The notes under the pieces: model-generated
What the model was told of the DNA's origin: nothing
Seen by the model: only the letters and a program-made list of their open reading frames with translations
The model's database searches: none
Program-made: the position numbers and the translations under genes
From: Hyphomonas sp.
Lineage (GTDB): Bacteria; Pseudomonadota; Alphaproteobacteria; Caulobacterales; Hyphomonadaceae
NCBI RefSeq assembly: GCF_013823385.1
Contig: NZ_PNMA01000033.1
Span: 1-37,912 of the forward strand
DNA: 37,912 bases
Direction of reading: 5' to 3'
Part shown: positions 18,270-27,098 of the stretch, piece after piece
Numbering within the stretch: position 1 is the stretch's first letter
How the letters are laid out: each line of letters opens with the position of its first letter

Positions 18270-18997
18270 CCCGCAACCGTGACATCCCCGCGCTCAGCGC
18301 CGAAGCGGCCGCGCTGGCGCGGAGCCTGCTGATCCATGAGGACGCTGCCGTGCTGGCGTTCAACAAGCCGTCCGGCATGGCTTCGCAGGGCGGGGGCGGG
18401 GTGGGCCAGTCGCTTGATGATCTGCTCTGGGCGTTTGCCAAATCCAACGGCAAGCGCCCGCGCCTTGTCCACCGGCTGGACCTTGGCACCTCCGGCGTCA
18501 TCATTGCCGGGCGCACCCAGCCGGCCGCCGCATTCCTGTCGGCTGCCTTCGCCGGCCGCGATACGCAGAAAACCTATCTGGCGCTGGTAAAGGGAAAAAT
18601 TCCGCAGGCGGAGCATGGCGTGATCGAGGCATCCCTCGTCAAGGTCGAGGAAGGCGGGCGCCCGCGCATGATCCTCGCCCGCGAAGGCCGCAAGGGCGCC
18701 CAGAGCGCGCGGACGGGGTGGAAAATCCTCGCCCGCAATGGCGATCAGGCCTTGATGCAGCTTTCCCCGGAAACCGGCCGCATGCACCAGATCCGGGTGC
18801 ATCTGATGTCGCTTGGCTGCCCCATCCTCGGCGACGGCCTCTATGGCGAAGGGCAGGCCACCGGCCGGCGGGTGATGCTGCATGCCGCCCGCCTGGAAGT
18901 GCCCCATCCCGATGGCGGAACGCTGGCGCTCGAAGCGCCGGTGCCGGAAGATTTCCGTGAGGCGGCGGCCCGCGCGGGCCTTCAGGCCGGGTTGTAA
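18266..18997 (+). CDS. RluA-family pseudouridine synthase
   Basis: A 243-residue RNA pseudouridine synthase that should isomerise uridine in rRNA or tRNA. The catalytic motif is HRLDLGTSG with Asp72, preceded by FNKPSGMASQGG and followed by RMHQIRVHLMSLGCPILGD, the standard RluA/RluC blocks. There is no N-terminal S4 domain, unlike RluC/RluD. Specificity cannot be decided. The start overlaps the upstream kinase stop (ATGA). The 3' end overlaps the convergent epimerase gene by 16 bases. Confidence 0.93.
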   Translation: MTRNRDIPALSAEAAALARSLLIHEDAAVLAFNKPSGMASQGGGGVGQSLDDLLWAFAKSNGKRPRLVHRLDLGTSGVIIAGRTQPAAAFLSAAFAGRDTQKTYLALVKGKIPQAEHGVIEASLVKVEEGGRPRMILAREGRKGAQSARTGWKILARNGDQALMQLSPETGRMHQIRVHLMSLGCPILGDGLYGEGQATGRRVMLHAARLEVPHPDGGTLALEAPVPEDFREAAARAGLQAGL

Positions 18998-19986
18998 TAG
19001 CCCCGGTACCAGTCAACGAAGCGCGCAATCCCTTCGCGGTAATCGGTATCCGGCGTATACCCTGTCAGCGCCTCCAGCAGGCGCACATCGGCAAAGGTCT
19101 GCTTCACATCGCCCGGCTGCATGTCGATCATGTTCTTTTCCGCCGTGCGGCCGATGGCCTGCTCGATGGCCTCGATATAGTCCATCAGGCGCACCGGATT
19201 GGCATTGCCGATATTCACCAGGCGATAGGGCGCCACCGGCGAGAGCGAATCCCCCCTTATGAGGTGATTGCCGAGTTGCGGGGGAACATCCATCAGACGG
19301 CGGATGGCCTCCACCAGATCATCGATATAGGTAAAGTCGCGCAACAGGTCGCCATGATTGAACACGTCAATCGGCTGGCCCTTGAAGATCCTGTCCGTGA
19401 ACAGATAGAAGGCCATGTCCGGCCGGCCCCAGGGGCCATACACGCTGAAAAAGCGCAGAACGGTCGTCGGCACGCCATAGAGATGCGAATGGCTGTGCGC
19501 GATCAGCTCGCTCGCAAGCTTGGTCGCCGCATAGATGGTCAGCGGGTAGGGCGCAGAATCGCGCTCCTCGAACGGAAACTTCTGGTTCGCGCCATAGGCC
19601 GAGCTGGTCGAGGCTAGCACCAGATGCTGCGTGCTGTAGCGGCGGGCAAATTCGATGACATTGAACGAGCCGACAATATTCGCGTCGATATAATCGCGCG
19701 GATGGTCGAGGCTGTAGCGCACGCCCGCCTGCGCCGCAAAATGCACCACCATGTCCGGCATGTCGCGCCGGAACACCGCTTCGAGTGCCTGGCTGTCCTC
19801 GATGCGGATACGCTCCAGCTGGAACCCCTCGAACGCGGTCAGGCGCGCCACGCGGTCTTCCTTCAGTTGCGGGTCGTAATAGGGGGTGAAACAGTCCACG
19901 CCGGTCACGCTGTGGCCTTCTTTCAGTAGCCGCAGCGCCATCTCGCTCCCGATAAAGCCGGCCGCGCCGGTTACGAGGATTTTCAT
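18982..19986 (-). CDS. NAD-dependent epimerase, UDP-glucuronate 4-epimerase-like
   Basis: A 334-residue short-chain dehydrogenase/reductase of the extended type. The Rossmann motif is GAAGFIG (7-13), the catalytic Tyr-Lys are Y152 and K156 (YAATK), and the Ser/Thr lies in STSSAYG near 127-132. DCFTPYYDPQLKEDR near the start and RFFSVYGPWGRPDMA are typical of the UDP-glucuronate 4-epimerase branch (LpsL/CapI/WcaG group), which makes UDP-galacturonate. The product could feed the exopolysaccharide or lipopolysaccharide of this organism, although the gene is about 12 kb from the polysaccharide cluster. It overlaps the RluA-type gene tail-to-tail. Confidence 0.93.
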   Translation of the reverse strand: MKILVTGAAGFIGSEMALRLLKEGHSVTGVDCFTPYYDPQLKEDRVARLTAFEGFQLERIRIEDSQALEAVFRRDMPDMVVHFAAQAGVRYSLDHPRDYIDANIVGSFNVIEFARRYSTQHLVLASTSSAYGANQKFPFEERDSAPYPLTIYAATKLASELIAHSHSHLYGVPTTVLRFFSVYGPWGRPDMAFYLFTDRIFKGQPIDVFNHGDLLRDFTYIDDLVEAIRRLMDVPPQLGNHLIRGDSLSPVAPYRLVNIGNANPVRLMDYIEAIEQAIGRTAEKNMIDMQPGDVKQTFADVRLLEALTGYTPDTDYREGIARFVDWYRGYYNPA

Positions 19987-20047
19987 GTCCGTCTCATCTC
20001 ACATCAAACCGGGCGCATCCTAGCCATCACTTGCCCCTGAAGTGCAA

Positions 20048-20072
20048 CACCCCCGCCAGTTTGGCGAGGGTG
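20048..20072 (-). terminator. Hairpin behind sppA, possible terminator
   Basis: Arms CACCCCCGCCA and TGGCGAGGGTG pair over eleven positions with one mismatch and a three-base loop. It lies 28 bases past the sppA stop on the minus strand and before the epimerase start. No continuous T run follows, so termination efficiency is uncertain. Confidence 0.5.
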
Positions 20073-20099
20073 CGCGTCAGGTCAATTGCAGGCGGGCGA

Positions 20100-21878
20100 T
20101 CAGCGTTCGCGGATGCGCGGGCTGATGGCCATGGCCTGACCGGAATTCATGGCTTCTGCGGTGGCCAGTTCTTCCAGCAGCGCCTGGGTGCGCGCGTCGC
20201 CAGCGATGGTGCTGATCACGGCGGCGGCGCGGGCGGTTTCTGCCGAAACGCCGAACAGGTCTTCAAGGGCTTCAAAGCCGCTCTTGCGATAGGGGTAGAA
20301 GGCAAGGCGCGGTTTCACATCTGCCTCGATGCCGGCCAGCGATTTGGCCTTCTCGATGGCGTCCATGAAGGTGCCGATCTCGTCAACCAGACCCTGCTGC
20401 AGGGCCGCTTCCCCGGTCCAGACGCGGCCACGGGCCACTTCATGCACCTGGTCATAGGTCATGCCGCGGCCTTCGCCGACATGGGTGAGGAACCGGTCAT
20501 AGCCGCGCTTCAGGCTGGCTTTCACTTCGGCTTCCTGGGTTTCCGTGAAGGGCGCGGTGCCCCAGGCCGAGGCAAAATCGCCGCCAACGGTCACGGTGTC
20601 GAAGGTGACGCCGATCTTGTTGAAGGTGCCATCAATGGCGAGCTTGCCGCCGAAGATGCCGATCGAGCCGGTCAGGGTGGCGCGGTTGGCGAGGATCGCA
20701 TCGGCGCCGGTGGAGACATAATAGCCGCCCGAGGCTGCCAGGCTGCCCATCGAGACAACGACCGGCTTGCCCGCTTCCTGGGCCCGCTCCACGGCGCGCC
20801 AGATCTGGTCGGATGCCGTCGGCGAGCCTCCGGGGCTGTCGACCCGGAAAACGATGGCCTTCACATCGTCATCTTCCGCCGCGTCGAGAATGGCGCGGGC
20901 GATCACGTCCGAGGCGAAGGCCGGCGGATCAGAGAACAGCGAGCCGCCCGAAGCGCCGCCGGTCACGATGGGGCCTTCGCCCCCGACCACGGCGATCAGC
21001 GGGGCCTTGCTGTTATACTTGGCCGGCGAAGTATAGGTGACCAGGTCGATCAGCTCGGCCTTGTCGCCGCCGGCGCGTTCCCTGGCGGCTTCCTCGGCGT
21101 CTTCCGGCCAGCCGAGCTTGTCGATCAGCTTGAGGTCGAGCGCGTTTTCAGCCGTCTTCGGGCCGCTCTCCAGAATCGCGCGCAGCTGCGCGGCTTCCAT
21201 CCCGCGATCAGCCGCGATGTCGCCCAGCGCGGTGGCCCAGATGGAATTGGCCAGGGCTTCCATCGCTTCGCGGTGGGGGCCGGTATAGCTCGTCTCATTA
21301 TATGAGTTGGGCGCGTTCTTGTATTCGTAGAAGGGATAGATCTGCGGCTCGAGCGCGATCTTGTCGAACAGGCCCTTGTAGAATTCGGTCTCGAACACGA
21401 CGCCGGTGACCATCAGGTCGGTGCCCGGCTGCATCCAGATTTCATCGGCGGCGGCGATGGAGTGGAAGGCGGAGGGGCCGCTCGCGCCGAACATGCCCTG
21501 CGAATGGGCGATGACGAACTTGCCCGACCCCTGGAAGCTTTTCAGCGCCTGGCGCAGTTCTTCAGCGCGGCTCGTGCCAAAGCCCATATCGGCGCCGCGA
21601 ATGTAGATGCCTTTCACCGACTTGTCGGCTTCGGCCTCTTTCAGCTTCAGCAGCAGGTCGATGAAGCCCGGCGTGCCGGAAAGGGCTGCAAATCCGCCAG
21701 AGGGTGCCTGATCGGGATAGTTGGCGTTGAGGTCCAGCGTCAGGACAATATTGTCCGGGTGGGGGGGCTTGGCGCTGACCGCCATGCCGATGAGCGTGAA
21801 CAGAAAAAAGAAGCCTAGGACGATGAACAGGATCATCGCCGTGAAGGCGCCTGCCATGGACAGCAGAAAAGTTTTCAT
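20100..21878 (-). CDS. sppA: Signal peptide peptidase SppA, long (67K) type
   Basis: A 592-residue inner-membrane serine protease that degrades cut signal peptides. One N-terminal membrane helix (about 8-32) is followed by two tandem S49 domains. The catalytic dyad is formed between them: Lys187 in YEYKNAPN of the first domain and Ser383 in LAASGGYY of the second, as in the E. coli enzyme. VDSPGGSP and GSIGIFGG frame the second active-site block. The frame stays open 70 codons upstream into the tRNA-Gln gene, but the chosen start is followed directly by the membrane helix and has AAGGAAGG ten bases before it. The gene is divergent from tRNA-Gln. Confidence 0.95.
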   Translation of the reverse strand: MKTFLLSMAGAFTAMILFIVLGFFFLFTLIGMAVSAKPPHPDNIVLTLDLNANYPDQAPSGGFAALSGTPGFIDLLLKLKEAEADKSVKGIYIRGADMGFGTSRAEELRQALKSFQGSGKFVIAHSQGMFGASGPSAFHSIAAADEIWMQPGTDLMVTGVVFETEFYKGLFDKIALEPQIYPFYEYKNAPNSYNETSYTGPHREAMEALANSIWATALGDIAADRGMEAAQLRAILESGPKTAENALDLKLIDKLGWPEDAEEAARERAGGDKAELIDLVTYTSPAKYNSKAPLIAVVGGEGPIVTGGASGGSLFSDPPAFASDVIARAILDAAEDDDVKAIVFRVDSPGGSPTASDQIWRAVERAQEAGKPVVVSMGSLAASGGYYVSTGADAILANRATLTGSIGIFGGKLAIDGTFNKIGVTFDTVTVGGDFASAWGTAPFTETQEAEVKASLKRGYDRFLTHVGEGRGMTYDQVHEVARGRVWTGEAALQQGLVDEIGTFMDAIEKAKSLAGIEADVKPRLAFYPYRKSGFEALEDLFGVSAETARAAAVISTIAGDARTQALLEELATAEAMNSGQAMAISPRIRER

Positions 21879-22074
21879 TTCCGGGAGGCCTTCCTTGAGG
21901 GCGCGCGGAGTGCGCAAACGGGTTCTGGAATGATATTGTTGATAATCGATAAAATGTAAAGACCTGCTCTGCTGCGGGCGCTTGCCGCAGGCCTTCAGAT
22001 GAAATCCGTGTGCAAAACGCTGGAAGCGGGTGTTGCCAGCGCAATAAAGGTTGGCTATCTGGCGCTTCCACTGT

Positions 22075-22148
<74 letters not shown>

Positions 22149-22737
22149 CTCTCTTGCCCGCATACTATATATATTGCCTCGGCCGGGTGAGCCTCGCCTG
22201 TCCACGCCCTGCGTTTGATGCAGGTGCGCCCGATACGCACCGGCGATGTGCCGCCTTATGCGGCAAGGCTGCCGCAATAAGCTGCATCTGACATGCCAGC
22301 GCACGTAAACTTGTCATGTTCGGTCGCTAGAGGGGGCCTGCCGGTGCTTTGAGTGGCGGCGGAAAAACCAACTGCGCGGGGCTGGTTGCGTTACAATGTG
22401 GTCAGGATATTTTCTAAGGAATCGTAAAGCCTGATTGATCCGAAATTAGAGGATTGTTACCGTCAGGGTTCACAGCTAAGGCCTTTCGGCGCTCTGCAGC
22501 AGAATGCCGCTGGGTCTATCAGACAAGAATAGAGGGCGGACAGCGTCCCGTTACCATGCAGGGGAGGTGATTGGGTTTGAATTCTCCCATCCACTTCCGG
22601 GTTTACTTTGCGGCTCTGTGTGTGTGAGCCGGCATAAGATCGGGACGGCCTCGTAAGCAGGCTCGCCCGCAACCAGGATTTACGCGCCCCGGAGAGGGTG
22701 CGTCACCGTTTGTTTGGAGAGTTGAGAGGCTAACCTC
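22149..22737 (+). promoter_or_regulatory. Long leader and promoter region of the TonB/TtpC operon
   Basis: Almost 590 bases without a conventional gene. A possible promoter is TTGCGT at 22386 followed 16 bases later by TATTTT, which would leave a leader of over 300 nt. Downstream are hairpins (GGCTC/GAGCC at 22612-22630, and CGCGCCC/GGGTGCG near 22684-22703) and a short frame with an excellent Shine-Dalgarno. I could not match a known riboswitch class. A separate small RNA in the first half cannot be excluded. Confidence 0.45.
22577..22627 (+). CDS. Possible 16-residue leader peptide
   Basis: A TTG-started frame encoding MNSPIHFRVYFAALCV. It is preceded by GGAGGTGAT, a nine-base match to the anti-Shine-Dalgarno, with nine bases between GGAGG and TTG. 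Its end overlaps a GGCTC/GAGCC hairpin. It could be a translated regulatory leader for the following operon. TTG start and short length make this speculative; the Shine-Dalgarno match is the main support. Confidence 0.3.
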   Translation: MNSPIHFRVYFAALCV

Positions 22738-23505
22738 ATGAAGAAACTTCTTTCACCCGCTCGCAGCGTGATTGCTGCCGCGCTGATCGCCGGGCTGGCC
22801 ATTCCAGCCCAGGCCCAATTCCGCGAGGCGCTGAACACGGGCGAGCAAGCGACCCGGAGAGCCGAACAGATCCAGGACCAGATCAACCAGCTGGATGATC
22901 AACGTTCGGATATGGTTCGTGAGTATCGCACGCTCCTGCAGCGTCGCGACGCCGCCGAGCTGTTTGCAAAGCAGCAGGAACTTGTCGTGCAGAGCCAGCG
23001 GGAAGAGATTGCCTCGCTTACCCAGCAGCTCGGCTCGATCGACGACATCACCGCGCAGACCGTCCCCATGCTGCTCGGCATGATCGAAGACCTGAAGCTG
23101 TTTGTCGCCGCCGACCTGCCTTTCAAGATGGAAGAGCGTAACGCCCGCCTTGAAGCGCTGGACGGCGTGATGCGCAGCCCGAACGTCACCGCCTCCGAAC
23201 AGTACCGCCTGATCATGGAAGCCTACCAGGCTGAGATGGAATATGGCCGCACGATCGACACCTGGCAGGAAGAGATCACCATCAACGGCAACCCGACCAC
23301 GGTGGACATGTTCCTCTATGGCCGCGTTTCGTATGTCTATCTGACGCCGAACGGCAAGGCTGCCCGCTTTGACCGCGCCACGGGTGAGTGGGTCAACCTG
23401 CCCAACAGCTATGTGCCGGAAATCCAGCGCGCCATCCGCGTCGCTCAGGGCAAGGCTCAGCAGGTCGTTCTGTTCGCCCCGGTCCAGAAGTTCTCGGTCC
23501 AGTAA
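22738..23505 (+). CDS. DUF3450 family periplasmic protein of the TonB/TtpC system
   Basis: A 255-residue secreted protein: signal peptide ending AQA near residue 27, a Gln/Glu-rich coiled coil at about 30-105, and a C-terminal beta-rich part (TVDMFLYGRVSYVYLTPNGK). DUF3450 proteins are found at the head of TonB operons that include TtpC, as in the Vibrio TonB2 type, and are thought to work with TtpC in the periplasm; the molecular role is not settled. It is the first gene of a seven-gene same-strand run and is separated from the ttpC-like gene by 36 bases. Confidence 0.88.
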   Translation: MKKLLSPARSVIAAALIAGLAIPAQAQFREALNTGEQATRRAEQIQDQINQLDDQRSDMVREYRTLLQRRDAAELFAKQQELVVQSQREEIASLTQQLGSIDDITAQTVPMLLGMIEDLKLFVAADLPFKMEERNARLEALDGVMRSPNVTASEQYRLIMEAYQAEMEYGRTIDTWQEEITINGNPTTVDMFLYGRVSYVYLTPNGKAARFDRATGEWVNLPNSYVPEIQRAIRVAQGKAQQVVLFAPVQKFSVQ

Positions 23506-23541
23506 ACGGCCCGAACCGTCAGACACAAAGGTTTTCAAAAC

Positions 23542-24939
23542 ATGTTCAAGTTCAAATCCTCTCTGAAGGCTCTGGGTGTTTCTGTCCTCGTTGCGGCAAC
23601 TGCTGCCACGATGGCGCCCCCGGCCGTCGCTCAGACCCTCTCCGAAGTGCTCGCTGCGGTCCGCCGCGACTCCGAGCAGATGTCTGCCGCTGATCAGGCC
23701 CGTCTGCGCGAGTTCCAGCAGGACACCGCCAGCCAGGCTGCCCGCATGGCCGAAGGCCGCGCGGCGCTCAACGCTGCTGAAGGCCGCGCTGCTGCCCTCA
23801 GCCGCGAGTTCGACGCCAACGAGGCCCAGCTCGGCGCTCTGGAAGCCGAAGTTTCGGCTCAGGCCGGCGACTTCCAGGAACTGCTTGGCCAGTTCCGTTC
23901 GGCCGCCGGCGCCACGATGCCGGAAATCGCCAACTCGATCGCCAACTTCGACTATAAAGACCGCGTCGAAGCCATCGCCGAGATCGCGGAAGCCCGCGTC
24001 CTGCCGACCCGCGCCCAGCTGGAGCGTCTGCCCAAGGCGATGCTGCAGGAAATGATCGCCCAGTCCGAAGTCAAGACCTTCACCGCGACCGTCAACGGCA
24101 TCGGGGCTGATGGCTCGAACGGCGAAGCTGAACTGATCCGCGTCGGCGTGTTCACCGCCGCCACCACCAATGGCCGCGACTTCGTCGAAGTCCGCGGTGG
24201 CCAGGGCTCTGACACCTTCCTGCAGGTCTTCGCGAAACAGCCCGGCGGCGCTTATTCGTCCGGCATTGCTTCGCTGATCCGCGCCGGTGAAGGCGACATC
24301 GTCCGCGCGCCGGTCGATCCGTCGAAAGGCAACCTCTTCGGTATCCTCGGCGACCTGCCGACCTTCGGTGACCGTCTGAAACAGGGCGGCGAAGTCGGTG
24401 CCGTGATCGCCACTCTGGCCGTCGCCGGTATCCTCCTCGGCCTGTTCAAGATCTTCACCCTCTTCACCATGGGCGGCGCAATGCGCGGCACGGCGAAAAC
24501 CCGCCAGGCCGGCACCGGCAACCCGCTGGCCCGCGTGTTCGAAGTCTACGAGAACAACCGCAATGCAGACGTCGAGACCCTCGAGCTGAAGCTGGACGAG
24601 CAGATCCTGCGCGAAAGCCCCCGCATCGAGCGCTTCAACGACATCATCAAGGTGCTTGCTGCCGTCGCCCCGCTGCTCGGTCTTCTGGGTACGGTCGTCG
24701 GTATGATCATCACCTTCACCGCCATCACCATCTACGGTGCCGGCGATCCGAAGCTGATGGCTGGCGGTATCTCGGTCGCTCTCATGACCACGGTGTTCGG
24801 TCTCGTCGCGGCGATCCCGCTGCTTCTGATCCACGCTGTTGTCTCGGCCATGGCCCGCGGCAACCAGCAGCTCCTCGACGAGCAGGCCGCTGGCCTCGTC
24901 GCCGAGAAGATGGAATCCGTCCACGGGGGCCGGGCATAA
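23542..24939 (+). CDS. TtpC-like MotA/TolQ/ExbB proton channel protein with periplasmic domain
   Basis: A 465-residue protein with a cleavable signal (cut after AVA near 30), a periplasmic region with an Ala/Glu-rich coiled coil at about 35-120 and a mixed domain to about 285, then an ExbB-like membrane region: a helix near 290-312, a cytoplasmic loop, and two helices with [13 protein letters not shown] and ISVALMTTVFGLVAAIPLL. This is the architecture of TtpC, an extra component needed by TonB2-type systems in vibrios. It probably joins the ExbB pore or links it to TonB. The gene lies between the DUF3450 and exbB genes. Confidence 0.92.
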   Translation: MFKFKSSLKALGVSVLVAATAATMAPPAVAQTLSEVLAAVRRDSEQMSAADQARLREFQQDTASQAARMAEGRAALNAAEGRAAALSREFDANEAQLGALEAEVSAQAGDFQELLGQFRSAAGATMPEIANSIANFDYKDRVEAIAEIAEARVLPTRAQLERLPKAMLQEMIAQSEVKTFTATVNGIGADGSNGEAELIRVGVFTAATTNGRDFVEVRGGQGSDTFLQVFAKQPGGAYSSGIASLIRAGEGDIVRAPVDPSKGNLFGILGDLPTFGDRLKQGGEVGAVIATLAVAGILLGLFKIFTLFTMGGAMRGTAKTRQAGTGNPLARVFEVYENNRNADVETLELKLDEQILRESPRIERFNDIIKVLAAVAPLLGLLGTVVGMIITFTAITIYGAGDPKLMAGGISVALMTTVFGLVAAIPLLLIHAVVSAMARGNQQLLDEQAAGLVAEKMESVHGGRA

Positions 24940-24974
24940 GCCCGCCCCTCAGAGCGCTCGAGGAGTAACCCGAT

Positions 24975-25484
24975 ATGGGTTTCCAAGACCTACAAGCCTT
25001 CCTTGATCGTGGCGGTCCCGTTCTGATCGTCATCATGGCTGCCACATTCGTGATGTGGGCCCTGATCCTGGAAAGGCTGTTTTACTTCCGCTTTGCTCAC
25101 AAGCAGGTGGCAGCTGAAGCGATCGCCGAGTGGCGCGCGCGGGCGGACCGCAAGTCCGTCCCCGCCCACTGGATCCGCGACAAGCTCGTCTCCGAAGTGC
25201 GCGCCAAGGCGGAGGCGAATGTCCAGCTGACGAAAGCAATGGTGGCCCTTGCGCCATTGCTGGGCCTGCTGGGCACAGTGACGGGCATGGTGGCCGTGTT
25301 TGATATCATGGCCATCACTTCCGGTGCAGATGCGAAGGCCATGTCGGCCGGTGTGTCGCGCGCCACGATCCCGACCATGGCAGGCATGGTGGCCTCCCTG
25401 TCCGGCATCCTGTTCACATCCGGCATGGACCGGCGCGTGAACCGGGCCGTCCAGGCGGTCGAAGATGAGATGGAGATCGGCTGA
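24975..25484 (+). CDS. exbB: ExbB-type MotA/TolQ/ExbB proton channel protein
   Basis: A 169-residue inner-membrane protein of the short ExbB2 form. It has one N-terminal helix (about 14-35), a cytoplasmic stretch, and two helices carrying [16 protein letters not shown] and [15 protein letters not shown]. With ExbD it converts proton flow into motion of TonB. GAGGAG precedes the ATG. Its stop overlaps the next start by one base (TGATG), so translation is coupled to the first exbD. Confidence 0.94.
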   Translation: MGFQDLQAFLDRGGPVLIVIMAATFVMWALILERLFYFRFAHKQVAAEAIAEWRARADRKSVPAHWIRDKLVSEVRAKAEANVQLTKAMVALAPLLGLLGTVTGMVAVFDIMAITSGADAKAMSAGVSRATIPTMAGMVASLSGILFTSGMDRRVNRAVQAVEDEMEIG

Positions 25485-25897
25485 TGCGTGGACGTTCCGC
25501 AAGACCTCCCGAGGAGGCCAATGTCGACCTGACGCCCATGCTGGACGTCGTCTTCATCCTCCTCATCTTCTTCATCGTGACGTCGACTTTTGCACGCGAG
25601 GAGGCGATCGGCCTTGAGCCGCCGCCGCCGCCGTCTCCTGAAAATCTGGAGCAGCAGACCCAGCAGGCGATCCTGATCTTCATTGATGAGTCCAATCTCA
25701 TCACTGTGAACGGTCGCCCGACGGATATCGGCTCGGTGCGTGCAAACATCGAACGCGTAGTCGCAGAAAATCCGCAAAGTGCGCTTATCATTCAGGCTCA
25801 CCCCAAGACCCGTAGCGGTATTGTGGTGAAGATCCGTGACGAAGCGTACAATGCGGGCTTCCGCGAGCGCGTGAACATCGTCATTTCGCAGACCTAG
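25484..25897 (+). CDS. exbD: ExbD/TolR family protein, first paralogue
   Basis: A 137-residue single-pass protein. The short cytoplasmic N-terminus leads into [19 protein letters not shown], in which Asp21 is the conserved proton-conducting residue of the membrane helix. The rest is the periplasmic ExbD domain ([17 protein letters not shown]). It pairs with the ExbB channel. Translation is coupled to the previous gene. A second exbD follows after nine bases; the two share the membrane block but differ strongly in the periplasmic part. Confidence 0.94.
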   Translation: MRGRSARPPEEANVDLTPMLDVVFILLIFFIVTSTFAREEAIGLEPPPPPSPENLEQQTQQAILIFIDESNLITVNGRPTDIGSVRANIERVVAENPQSALIIQAHPKTRSGIVVKIRDEAYNAGFRERVNIVISQT

Positions 25898-25906
25898 GAG
25901 ACCCCA

Positions 25907-26326
25907 ATGGCCAGAAAAAAACGCATGGCATCGGGTGGGGGCGCCGCCGAGGATGACGTGAACCTGACGCCCATGCTGGACGTCGTGTTCATCCTGCTCA
26001 TCTTCTTCATCGTGACGGCCCAGTTCATCAAGGAACCGGGTGTGCCGATTGTCCGTCCGGATGTGGATAACAAGGCAGCGGTCAAGCCGCTCGCCATCCT
26101 CATCGCGATCGACAAGAACAGCGACATCTATATCGACAAGCAACGCATCAACCCGAATGAGCTCGGCTTCGTGCTCAAGGAAATGCGCCTCGACAATCCG
26201 CGGGGCGAGGTGGTGATTCAGACCGATGTGGACGCTGAAGCGCAGGTAATGGTTGACGTAATGGAAGCCATCAACAAGATTGATGGGGATACCGTCATCA
26301 ATATCTCCGCGAAAACGTCGGGTTAG
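25907..26326 (+). CDS. exbD: ExbD/TolR family protein, second paralogue
   Basis: A 139-residue ExbD with conserved Asp25 in [19 protein letters not shown] and a periplasmic domain containing ILIAIDKNSDIYIDKQRI. The Shine-Dalgarno GGAG overlaps the region of the preceding stop codon. Two ExbD subunits in one operon suggest a mixed ExbD dimer in the channel pore or alternate motors; this is inference. The next gene starts 12 bases further on. Confidence 0.94.
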   Translation: MARKKRMASGGGAAEDDVNLTPMLDVVFILLIFFIVTAQFIKEPGVPIVRPDVDNKAAVKPLAILIAIDKNSDIYIDKQRINPNELGFVLKEMRLDNPRGEVVIQTDVDAEAQVMVDVMEAINKIDGDTVINISAKTSG

Positions 26327-26338
26327 GGAGGATCGGGC

Positions 26339-26962
26339 ATGTTCAATAATCCTTTCATGCGTCTGCTGGTCGGGGTGGTTCTCGCGATCCCGATCGTGGT
26401 GGTGATCTTCCTGTTGATGAACTCGCTGATTTCGGTCGACGAGATCGAGCTTTCCGAAGGTGAAACCCGGACCCTGGCGGCGATCACGCCGCAGAAGCAG
26501 GATACCGAGGTCCGGACCCGTACGCGGACGCCGCCCAAGAAGATCGATGCGGCTCAGAAGCCGCCGCCGCCGCCGAAACAGTCCGCCACGAAGTCGAGCA
26601 TCAACCTGCCGACTCCGAAGATCGAGGGCGGCGTGCCGCAGAACCTTGATCTTGGCCGGATGAACTCGCTGGCGATCGACCCGGTTGCCGTGTCCGACCG
26701 TGACGCGCAGCCGATCCGCCCGCCGACGCCTTCGTTCCCGCAACGTGCGGCCGAACGGGGCCTCTCGGGCAGCTGCGATGTGCGCTTTGACGTGGATACC
26801 CGCGGCAAGCCGTACAACATCGTGGCAACCTGCACCGACAGCGTCTTCAAGTCGGAAGCCGAACGCGCCGTGTCGCGCGTGGAGTTTGCGCCGAAGATCG
26901 TTCGCGGTCAGGCGGTTGAGCGCCGGAACGTTGTCTACCCGCTGGAATTCAAGATCCAGTAG
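26339..26962 (+). CDS. tonB: TonB family energy transducer
   Basis: A 207-residue protein with an N-terminal membrane helix (about 8-30), a proline/lysine-rich spacer with RTRTRTPPKK and PPPPPK at about 55-85, and a C-terminal TonB domain from about 130 (SGSCDVRFDVDTRGKPYN to PLEFKIQ). It carries energy from the ExbB-ExbD motor across the periplasm to TonB-dependent receptors. It is short, like TonB2, and lacks a long spacer, which the periplasmic TtpC and DUF3450 proteins may make up for. GGGAGG precedes the ATG. No receptor gene is in the window. Confidence 0.93.
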   Translation: MFNNPFMRLLVGVVLAIPIVVVIFLLMNSLISVDEIELSEGETRTLAAITPQKQDTEVRTRTRTPPKKIDAAQKPPPPPKQSATKSSINLPTPKIEGGVPQNLDLGRMNSLAIDPVAVSDRDAQPIRPPTPSFPQRAAERGLSGSCDVRFDVDTRGKPYNIVATCTDSVFKSEAERAVSRVEFAPKIVRGQAVERRNVVYPLEFKIQ

Positions 26963-26975
26963 GCCCCCCATCGGG

Positions 26976-27005
26976 TGATGGCTGCCGTTTCGGCGGCGGC
27001 CATCA
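26976..27005 (+). other. Intercistronic hairpin between tonB and the TPR gene
   Basis: Seven perfect pairs (TGATGGC with GCCATCA) continue into a G/C-rich inner stem around TTTC. No T run follows, so it is more likely an RNA processing or stabilising structure, or a partial attenuator, than a full terminator. It lies in the only large gap (136 bases) of the operon. Confidence 0.5.
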
Positions 27006-27098
27006 GCCCCTTCGACGGAATGGCCGGTACGGGCTCAGGGGCCGGGCCGGCGATCCATCAGGTCCAGTATGCCGCTTTGGCGGTGAGGAGAAAAAACG

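Noticed and set aside
22149..22576. Cobalamin or other known riboswitch before the TonB operon
   Set aside because: The conserved core sequences of the classes I know were not found.
22753..24924. A 723-codon minus-strand frame opposite the DUF3450 and TtpC-like genes
   Set aside because: Both plus-strand genes have clear families, signals and ribosome sites; the long antisense frame is a codon-bias artefact of high G+C.
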